5,862 bases of DNA from NCBI GenBank assembly GCA_041744735.1, contig JBGTKH010000025.1, forward strand, positions 1-5,862, in the 5' to 3' direction. The notes beneath the pieces are model-generated. The model ran no database searches. It had not been told where the DNA came from and saw only the letters and a list, made by a program, of their open reading frames with translations. The position numbers and the translations under genes were made by a program. The DNA comes from JBGTKH01 sp041744735 (GTDB taxonomy: Bacteria > Planctomycetota > Planctomycetia > Pirellulales > Pirellulaceae). Shown here piece by piece: positions 1 to 5,346 of the stretch. Position 1 is the first letter of the stretch; the number at the start of each line of letters is the position of its first letter.

Positions 1-63
1 TCCGGCGGCCTGCTCCGCGCCCGCAAGATCGACTACGATGAAGCTCACAAACTCTACGGCTAA
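1..63 (+). CDS. C-terminal end of an unidentified gene, cut by the left edge
   Basis: Frame 1 is open from the first base and ends at a TAA stop at 61-63, giving a 20-residue C-terminus that reads SGGLLRARKIDYDEAHKLYG. The codons favour G or C in the third position and local GC is about 63%, like the right-hand flank and higher than the cassette, so this looks like a resident chromosomal gene. The fragment is too short to assign to a family. It is on the same strand as the cassette, but the roughly 390-base gap that follows argues against a shared transcript. Confidence 0.6.
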   Translation, partial: SGGLLRARKIDYDEAHKLYG

Positions 64-165
64 ACCGGCGCGCAAACTAACATCGCTCCCAGTGCCGCCA
101 GCATCTAGCGCGATCCGCACACGTTGGCCAGTCACACGTTCCTGCCGAGCGGCCGCGAGGCGATG

Positions 166-318
166 TTAAAGCGTTGTCACAAAGTCTCGACCGCGTTTGA
201 AAACGATGGTCAGCACGTCAACGGTATCGGCGAGCATGTTGCTCACGACGTCAGCCACCGCAGGCCGATCGGCTTCATCGACCGCCATTGTTCGCGCTAC
301 ATCGCCCAGATCACCCAC
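166..318 (-). CDS. Possible small protein or decayed gene remnant on the - strand
   Basis: On the - strand a frame from a GTG at 318-316 to a TAA at 168-166 encodes 50 residues beginning MGDLGDVARTMAVDEADR and ending FKRGRDFVTTL. Roughly half its codons start with G, a periodic bias typical of real coding DNA, and the composition (many Asp, Ala, Val) is protein-like. An ATG at 288 would give a 40-residue version. The same frame continues upstream through an in-frame TAG at 339-337 into another protein-like stretch reaching at least 435 (segments such as IPFWYGIYDP and GVLLPTIFVPLGQR). That suggests a degraded gene with a nonsense mutation, or a short gene following another reading frame. I do not recognise the product, and it could be chance in GC-rich DNA. 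Confidence 0.25.
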   Translation of the reverse strand: MGDLGDVARTMAVDEADRPAVADVVSNMLADTVDVLTIVFKRGRDFVTTL

Positions 319-441
319 GTTATCGCGATTGGCTTCCTATCGTTGACCGAGTGGCACGAAAATGGTGGGCAACAAGACGCCGGTCACCCGATGGTTCACT
401 GAAGGGTCGTAAATTCCGTACCAGAATGGGATAGAGTGTCT

Positions 442-447
442 AAGGAG
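442..447 (+). promoter_or_regulatory. Ribosome binding site for the methyltransferase GTG start
   Basis: AAGGAG lies 8 bases before the GTG at 456. This is a near-ideal Shine-Dalgarno position. It supports GTG as the start, placing the MTase motif I (LDLFCGAGG) immediately after the first three residues. Confidence 0.7.
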
Positions 448-455
448 ACGGGTGG

Positions 456-1403
456 GTGCGAGCGCTTGACTTGTTTTGCGGTGCCGGGGGAAGTAGCTGG
501 GGAGCGACGCTCGCCGGTGCTGAGATCGTGGCGGGAATTGACGTTTCCGAGATCGCCGGTAATGCCTTTCAGGTTAACTTTCCCGCTGCTATGTTTCTGG
601 AAGGGTTCTTGGAGGATGTCGAACCGGCCAGGGTTCGCCGCAAAATCGGAAGCATTGACCTGATTCTTGCTTCACCGGAATGCACAAACCACAGCCCGGC
701 GAAGGCAAAGGTCTTGCGCTGCGAGAAGAGCAAGGCGACAGCATTTCAGGTTGTTCGCTATGCCGAAGTGTTTCGTCCGAGATGGGTTGTCGTGGAGAAT
801 GTGACAAGCATGCGCGGCTGGGAACGATACCCGGAGTTTCTGCGGCGGCTTGAGCAGCTTGGATACAACATTTCGTCACAAGTCTTGAATGCACATGATC
901 ATGGAGTCCCGCAGTCTCGGCGTCGGCTTTTCCTGTTGTGCGATCGAAAGCAGAAGCCTACGAAGTTGCTTGTTCCAAACCGCAAGGTGCGTTCGGCGGC
1001 GACCGTGGTCAATCAGAATGGACGGTACGAATACACGCTGTTGAGAACAGAACGCCGGGCATCAGCGACGCTTGAACGAGCGGAGCGAGCAATCGCCTTA
1101 GTGGGCGATACTCCGTTCTTGCTCGTGTATTATGGAACCGACAAGGGCGGCGGATGGCAAAGCCTGGATCGGCCCCTCCGCACCATTACGACCCTCGATC
1201 GCTTCGCGTTTGTTAAAAAGCAGGACGGCGCGCACGTGATGCGAATGCTGCAGGTACCGGAGTTGAAAACAGGGATGGGAATGCCGCAGCGTTTCAGCCT
1301 CGGCGACACGACTCGCCGGAACTCCATCCGGATGATCGGTAACGCCGTCTGTCCGCCGGTCATGCGCGACGTGATTCGACACCTTACTTCCACAGGCGAC
1401 TGA
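456..1403 (+). CDS. DNA (cytosine-5) methyltransferase, Dcm/M.HhaI-like
   Basis: This enzyme would transfer a methyl group from S-adenosylmethionine to carbon 5 of a cytosine in a specific duplex site. The conserved C5-MTase motifs occur in order: motif I LDLFCGAGG (residues 4-12, SAM binding), motif IV SPECT (73-77) with the nucleophile Cys76, motif VI ENV (114-116), motif VIII QSRRR (153-157), motif IX RPLRTITT (239-246) and motif X GNAVCPP (295-301). The target recognition region between VIII and IX is short, about 80 residues, so the site cannot be read from the sequence. At 315 residues the protein is full length for a small member. Motif IV has Pro-Glu-Cys-Thr rather than the usual Pro-Pro-Cys-Gln. 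The start is GTG with a good ribosome site, and it is the first gene of the cassette. A solitary MTase is possible, but the downstream Vsr and ATPase genes argue for a restriction or repair module. Confidence 0.95.
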   Translation: MRALDLFCGAGGSSWGATLAGAEIVAGIDVSEIAGNAFQVNFPAAMFLEGFLEDVEPARVRRKIGSIDLILASPECTNHSPAKAKVLRCEKSKATAFQVVRYAEVFRPRWVVVENVTSMRGWERYPEFLRRLEQLGYNISSQVLNAHDHGVPQSRRRLFLLCDRKQKPTKLLVPNRKVRSAATVVNQNGRYEYTLLRTERRASATLERAERAIALVGDTPFLLVYYGTDKGGGWQSLDRPLRTITTLDRFAFVKKQDGAHVMRMLQVPELKTGMGMPQRFSLGDTTRRNSIRMIGNAVCPPVMRDVIRHLTSTGD

Positions 1404-1409
1404 TTTGGC

Positions 1410-1413
1410 GAGG
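1410..1413 (+). promoter_or_regulatory. Ribosome binding site that decides a TTG start
   Basis: GAGG sits 5 bases before the TTG at 1419, within the 15-base gap after the methyltransferase stop. It supports the TTG start over the in-frame ATG at 1455, which would remove conserved residues leading into the GHKL domain. Confidence 0.5.
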
Positions 1414-1418
1414 CACCG

Positions 1419-3581
1419 TTGGCGAAGCTCCCGTTTCAACCCAAGGCCCGCTTGATGCTCCTTCTCGGTGATCAATTGATCCGAGATGCCGGTATCGCTG
1501 TATTTGAATTGGTCAAGAATGCCTACGACGCCGATGCGACAAGTTGCACGATCTCACTTCAAAACATCGACTCGGTCAGCGGAAACGCCACAATTGTTAT
1601 TGAGGATGATGGCACCGGCATGGACTTGAGGACGGTCAAGAACGTGTGGTTGTCACCTGGGACGGGCCATCGTAAGTCAGAACGAGAGGCTGTTCTTGCT
1701 GGAACTGAAAAGTCGCGATCACAACTTGGTCGCCTGCCTCTTGGCGAAAAAGGGGTTGGACGATTCGCGGTCCACAAACTCGGTGATAACGTCACGATGG
1801 TCACGCGAGCCAAAGATTGCAAGGAGGTCTTGGTTTCCGTCGATTGGACGAAATTCGACAACAACAACCGCCTGTCTTCAGTGAAGGTAACGGTCAATGA
1901 GCGTACTCCCAAACAATTCGCCGGTGAACAGACGGGCACTCGAATTGAAATCACGGACCTCCGCGACATGCCGTGGACTCGCCGGCGCGTTCGTGATTTG
2001 CATCGTGCTGTAACATCAATCTGCTCGCCGATCGCCGGACCGGAGTCATTCAAAGCAACATTGATTCTCGAACCCGATCCGAGCAACTGGCTTGAGGGCC
2101 TTTTGACCGCCGAGGAAGCAATGCAACTTGCGTTGTTCCGATTCTCTGGGCGAATCGAGAAAGGCGAACTGACGTACGACTACGACTTCCGACCGTGGAA
2201 AGGAATGAAGGAAGTTGACGCACGCCGAATTCGGAATCGAACAATGCCTGTCGATCTTCGGACTGAGAAAAAGAAGGGAAAACCTTCGTTGACTAAATCG
2301 CAAGATGAAGAAGAAGTTGATCTCGAATCATTGGACTTTGGACCAATAGAAATCGACTTTCGGATTTTTGACCGTGATCCCGGAGTCTTGAAACTCCTGC
2401 CCGGCAACATGAACCTAGTCAAAGACTTTCTTGACCAGAACGGTGGCGTACGCGTCTATCGAGACGCCGTGCGAGTCTTCGATTTCGGTGAACCAGGAAA
2501 CGATTGGCTCAATCTCGGAGGTTTGCGCATCAACGTTCCGACCAAGCGTATTGGCAATAATCAAGTGGTTGGCGCGGTACGCCTTCGGCTTGCTGACAGC
2601 AAATCGCTGATCGAAAAGACAAGTCGCGAGGGATTCGTAGAGAATCCAGCGTTCCAAGTTTTTCGCCGCGCAATCAGTTTTGCCATCACACAAGCTGCTT
2701 TCGAGCGAAACCTGGACAAAGAAAGAATTCGCAAGGCAACGACAAAGGAGCGGCAGCGAGAACCGGTTCTCGCCGAAGTTAGCGAGCTGCGCGACGAAAT
2801 CGACAAACTCAAGCTTGAAAAAGAGGAAGATCAACGACTCAACCAATACCTCGATCGAATCGAAATTCAATACCGCGAGATTCTTGAGAAGCTGCTGACT
2901 GCCGCCGGTGCGGGCCTGAATTTGGCCGTCGTTCTTCATGAGGTCGAGAAAGGGATTAAAAGCCTCCTCGCATCAATCAAGCAAGGGCAGCCTCTGAACC
3001 AAGTGCTCGAGCGGGCAAAGCAGCTTGCCGACATTGTTGACGGATTGACATGGCTGACGCGACAAAGTGGAATCACCGACGTTTCAGCGGCAGACCTGAT
3101 TCGCCACTGCTTGTTTGCCTGGAGTTATCGTTTCAGCAAGCACCAGATCGAACTGACTAATGGCTTGGAGCATGGCGATCCGCCGTTCACGGTGCGAGGA
3201 ACTCGCCGCTTGCTCATGACCGCGCTTATGAATCTGATCGACAATTCGATTTACTGGCTCGGCACCAAGAGAGTCAAAGGACGAAAGCTCTACGTGGGCA
3301 CAACGATGGAACTCACGGGCCAGCCCGCGTTCGTTGTTGCCGATAACGGGCCAGGATTCAAAGACCCACCGTCGTACCTCACCATGGCGTTTTTCACCCG
3401 GAAGCCCGATGGTATGGGGCTGGGTCTGCACATTGCTGACGAAGTAATGAAAATGCACAATGGCCGCGTTGTCTTTCCAGAGCCCGGAGACGTTACACTC
3501 CCCAAAGAATTCGACGGTGCCGTCGTGATGCTGCAATTCGGAGAAGTACAACATGAAGACAGCCCGCGCCGTCGTCATTGA
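1419..3581 (+). CDS. Dual-GHKL ATPase: MutL/MORC-like front half, histidine-kinase-like back half
   Basis: This 720-residue cytoplasmic protein has two ATP-binding domains of the GHKL (gyrase, Hsp90, histidine kinase, MutL) type. The first has an N-box ELVKNAYDADA (30-40, likely catalytic Glu30 and Asn34), G1 box DDGTGM (63-68) and lid GEKGVGRFA (109-117). An S5-like middle region follows (about 310-425, including GGVRVYRDAVRVFDFG and SREGFVENPAF), preceded by a charged linker (about 283-305). A coiled coil spans about 429-492. Next come an H-box-like LHEVEKGI (His507-Glu508) and a second GHKL domain with N-box MNLIDNS (604-610), DNGPG (642-646), an FF pair (658-659) and GMGLGLHI (665-672). 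No membrane segment is evident, so any signal sensed should be internal, such as DNA or a phage product. The back half resembles a histidine kinase, and the next gene is receiver-like, implying phosphotransfer. That is inferred: His507 is a candidate only. The start is TTG, and the 3' end overlaps the next gene by 29 bases. Confidence 0.88.
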   Translation: MAKLPFQPKARLMLLLGDQLIRDAGIAVFELVKNAYDADATSCTISLQNIDSVSGNATIVIEDDGTGMDLRTVKNVWLSPGTGHRKSEREAVLAGTEKSRSQLGRLPLGEKGVGRFAVHKLGDNVTMVTRAKDCKEVLVSVDWTKFDNNNRLSSVKVTVNERTPKQFAGEQTGTRIEITDLRDMPWTRRRVRDLHRAVTSICSPIAGPESFKATLILEPDPSNWLEGLLTAEEAMQLALFRFSGRIEKGELTYDYDFRPWKGMKEVDARRIRNRTMPVDLRTEKKKGKPSLTKSQDEEEVDLESLDFGPIEIDFRIFDRDPGVLKLLPGNMNLVKDFLDQNGGVRVYRDAVRVFDFGEPGNDWLNLGGLRINVPTKRIGNNQVVGAVRLRLADSKSLIEKTSREGFVENPAFQVFRRAISFAITQAAFERNLDKERIRKATTKERQREPVLAEVSELRDEIDKLKLEKEEDQRLNQYLDRIEIQYREILEKLLTAAGAGLNLAVVLHEVEKGIKSLLASIKQGQPLNQVLERAKQLADIVDGLTWLTRQSGITDVSAADLIRHCLFAWSYRFSKHQIELTNGLEHGDPPFTVRGTRRLLMTALMNLIDNSIYWLGTKRVKGRKLYVGTTMELTGQPAFVVADNGPGFKDPPSYLTMAFFTRKPDGMGLGLHIADEVMKMHNGRVVFPEPGDVTLPKEFDGAVVMLQFGEVQHEDSPRRRH
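3540..3546 (+). promoter_or_regulatory. Ribosome binding site of the receiver-like gene, inside the ATPase gene
   Basis: GGAGAAG lies just upstream of the ATG at 3553; its GGAG core ends 9 bases before the start. It is embedded in the last codons of the ATPase gene, so initiation here would occur on the same message and is probably coupled to translation of the ATPase. Confidence 0.6.
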
Positions 3582-4848
3582 TGAAGACCCGAAAGAGGCT
3601 TTGCACCTACTGCAGGCACTGGGGTGTGCAGGGATCGGTGCGGCATATTTCGCTGGAGACGACCCGGATTTATTCCCCACAAATCCACTTGACGGAATTC
3701 GTGTGGTCTTTCTGGACCTGAAATTGATCAACCAGCCAGAGGTGCGGCAGTACATTCCACACGCCGTCACGGTTCTCAAGTCCTGCGTCCGCCTTCAGCC
3801 TCGGACCACCGGAATCGTTTGCTGGTCAAAACACACCGACGACTTCGCGGCACTCGAGCAAGAGCTTTCGGCGCAAAAGATTGTGCCAGCATTCTTATTG
3901 GCGCTGGACAACAAGGCTGAAATTGTCGCCAAGGGCTCCGCCGGCATTGCCGACGTGATTACCCAATTCGACCGGAAGTTGGGCGAGAAACACGGACACC
4001 GATTGCTTGTCGGGTGGGAGGAAGTTTCTCACGTCGCCAGCAGTCGATCCACCGATCAGCTTGTAGCTCTCAGCAAAGACGATCCAGATTTGATCAAATT
4101 GTTGGCTGCTGTTGCGAGAGCTGCCGCGGATGAGTCGCCATCGAGCGTCGAGCACACGATTCGTGCCTTATGCTCCGGTTTGGTTTCAATTCACCACGAT
4201 GCCATCGAAGATCTGGCGGTTCCGAACTTCTTTGGTGATGCTGGGCAGGCAATTCACGACCAAGTTAGTCAATCACAAAACCAGCCGCTAACACCGGAAC
4301 AGCGGGCAAGACTTAACGAGGTCTTGCTTACGACTTCCAGTAGCGTACTGCGACCGGGAAACGTCTACTCAGATGAGTCCAGACTCGGCGACGACGCTGC
4401 ACAGACAGCTTTCAAACGATCGTTCGCAGAGGATTTGCTTCCGGAAGCCAAGAACAATATTCTTGACGCGATCGCTCGCTCGTCGAAGGTCGTCGGCATT
4501 GAGATTACGCCGCCGTGCGACCATGCCGCGCAGAAGAACGCTTCGGCGCGGTTGGTCCTTGGGTTGTTGATCCGGTTGGGTTTACCGGTGACTGAGGACA
4601 AAGTGAAACTTCCCGCGAAAAGTCGTCTGTTTGCCAAAGAGATCGAGCCGGTTCAATTGCACCTGCCAGGAATATCGCAAAGTGGTGCGTACAAACTCAT
4701 ATTGAGCGCCCGGCATTTGGAGACTCGGGCAATTTCCGCGATCAAAAACGAGAAGCCTCTATTCCGGTTCAGATCGAGCGTCGTCGCCGACATTCAAGCT
4801 TGGTTCGCGAGTCACGCGGCTCGGCCAGGATACGTTTCCATTCGCTGA
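3553..4848 (+). CDS. Response-regulator-like protein with an unassigned C-terminal region
   Basis: The first 120-140 residues of this 431-residue protein resemble a CheY-type receiver. They contain an acidic cluster VVIDED (7-12) after the first strand, a candidate phospho-acceptor Asp55 in VVFLDLKL (51-58), and Ser92 in GIVCWSKHTDD where receivers carry the switch Thr/Ser. The usual Lys-Pro at the end of the fifth strand is not obvious: VPAFLLALDNK (111-121) occupies that place. The fold may therefore be divergent or only partly functional. The rest (about 150-431) has no DNA-binding helix-turn-helix, nuclease motif or membrane segment that I recognise. It contains a striking VGIEITPPCDHAAQK (314-328) with a Cys-Asp-His. 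Placement directly after the kinase-like gene, with an overlap, suggests it is the phosphorelay partner. Its C-terminal region could be an output or adaptor acting on the MTase or Vsr. The receiver assignment is moderately sure; the output role is unknown. Confidence 0.75.
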   Translation: MKTARAVVIDEDPKEALHLLQALGCAGIGAAYFAGDDPDLFPTNPLDGIRVVFLDLKLINQPEVRQYIPHAVTVLKSCVRLQPRTTGIVCWSKHTDDFAALEQELSAQKIVPAFLLALDNKAEIVAKGSAGIADVITQFDRKLGEKHGHRLLVGWEEVSHVASSRSTDQLVALSKDDPDLIKLLAAVARAAADESPSSVEHTIRALCSGLVSIHHDAIEDLAVPNFFGDAGQAIHDQVSQSQNQPLTPEQRARLNEVLLTTSSSVLRPGNVYSDESRLGDDAAQTAFKRSFAEDLLPEAKNNILDAIARSSKVVGIEITPPCDHAAQKNASARLVLGLLIRLGLPVTEDKVKLPAKSRLFAKEIEPVQLHLPGISQSGAYKLILSARHLETRAISAIKNEKPLFRFRSSVVADIQAWFASHAARPGYVSIR

Positions 4849-4852
4849 TCCA

Positions 4853-5263
4853 ATGCCAGACGTATTGACCCCGGATCAACGCCGATTCTGCATGTCCCGT
4901 ATTCGCGGCAAAGATACGACTCCGGAGCTTGTCGTACGGCGGATTGTTTATCGGCTGGGATTTCGCTATCGGCTTAACGTGCGCAGCCTTGCTGGCTGCC
5001 CTGACCTTGTTTTTCGGTCCCGAAAAAAGGCGATTTTTGTGCATGGCTGTTTCTGGCATCGGCACGCCTGCCGATATGGTCGCGTCAAGCCAAAGACACG
5101 GGCCGCATTCTGGAAGCAGAAACTGGACGGGAACAAGCGACGAGATTCAATGAATCTGAGGCGACTTCGTCGCGACGGGTGGAACGTACTTGTTGTCTGG
5201 GAATGCCAGACGGTTGACGCAGATAGACTGGCTCAGCGGTTGTCTAGATTCTTGCGCTGTTAG
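4853..5263 (+). CDS. vsr: Vsr-type very-short-patch repair endonuclease
   Basis: In E. coli, Vsr nicks 5' of the T in T:G mismatches made by deamination of 5-methylcytosine at Dcm sites, starting short-patch repair. This 136-residue protein is full length for the family and keeps the key residues: Glu25 in TPELVVRR, Asp51 in GCPDLVF (catalytic, metal binding), and HGCFWHRHAC (64-73) with the catalytic His69 and zinc ligands Cys66, His71 and Cys73. The fourth ligand is Cys118 in VVWEC. The N-terminal MSRIRGKDT resembles the family's opening segment. The gene starts 4 bases after the receiver gene's stop with no clear Shine-Dalgarno site, so it probably depends on coupling. With a C5-MTase in the same operon, a repair role at the methylated site is the conservative reading. 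Since no other nuclease is present, it may instead be the restriction nuclease. Sequence alone cannot separate these. Confidence 0.95.
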   Translation: MPDVLTPDQRRFCMSRIRGKDTTPELVVRRIVYRLGFRYRLNVRSLAGCPDLVFRSRKKAIFVHGCFWHRHACRYGRVKPKTRAAFWKQKLDGNKRRDSMNLRRLRRDGWNVLVVWECQTVDADRLAQRLSRFLRC

Positions 5264-5295
5264 CCGACGACCGTCACGTTGCGGATTCGGCGGTA

Positions 5296-5321
5296 CGCAC
5301 GCCCGTGCGACGAGCGGTCGC
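5296..5321 (+). terminator. Possible small hairpins in the spacer after the cassette
   Basis: CGCAC (5296-5300) can pair with GTGCG (5305-5309) across a 4-base loop, and GCGAC (5307-5311) can pair with GTCGC (5317-5321) across 5 bases. The two stems overlap and so exclude each other. Neither is followed by a T-run, so a factor-independent terminator is doubtful, and short stems are common in GC-rich DNA. This is the only structure I see between the Vsr gene and the next gene. Confidence 0.15.
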
Positions 5322-5346
5322 AGTGTCGTTGTGATAAGATGTGCCC

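Larger units (their letters stand above)
64..455. other. Intergenic stretch upstream of the cassette, with no convincing + strand gene
   Basis: This stretch of about 390 bases separates the upstream gene from the methyltransferase gene. A + strand frame from a TTG at 124 to a TGA at 400-402 is open for 92 codons, but its product is rich in His and Arg, has no recognisable motif, and has the character of a shadow of the opposite strand. The - strand is more coding-like and is described separately. No tRNA, CRISPR array, transposase or long inverted repeat is apparent. The operon promoter must lie here or in the last bases before 456, but I see no hexamer pair good enough to place it. Confidence 0.5.

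Noticed and set aside
118..140. Two copies of CACACGTT (118-125 and 133-140), a possible operator
   Set aside because: Only 8 bases, over 300 bases from the methyltransferase start, with no regulator gene in the window.
124..402. A 92-codon + strand open frame starting at TTG
   Set aside because: The product is unusually rich in His and Arg with no motif, there is no good ribosome site, and the opposite strand shows a more coding-like codon pattern, so it is probably a shadow or chance.
343..437. Promoter-like hexamers upstream of the methyltransferase (TTGACC at 343, TAGAGT at 432)
   Set aside because: They are not at compatible spacing with each other, and neither has a good partner at 16-18 bases, so no promoter can be placed.
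3084..3779. A 231-codon - strand open frame across the end of the ATPase gene and the start of the receiver gene
   Set aside because: It lies opposite clearly conserved ATPase motifs and has no recognisable domain.
5335..5340. TAAGAT as a -10 element for the right-hand gene
   Set aside because: It is only 6 bases from the ATG and has no -35-like hexamer at the right distance.
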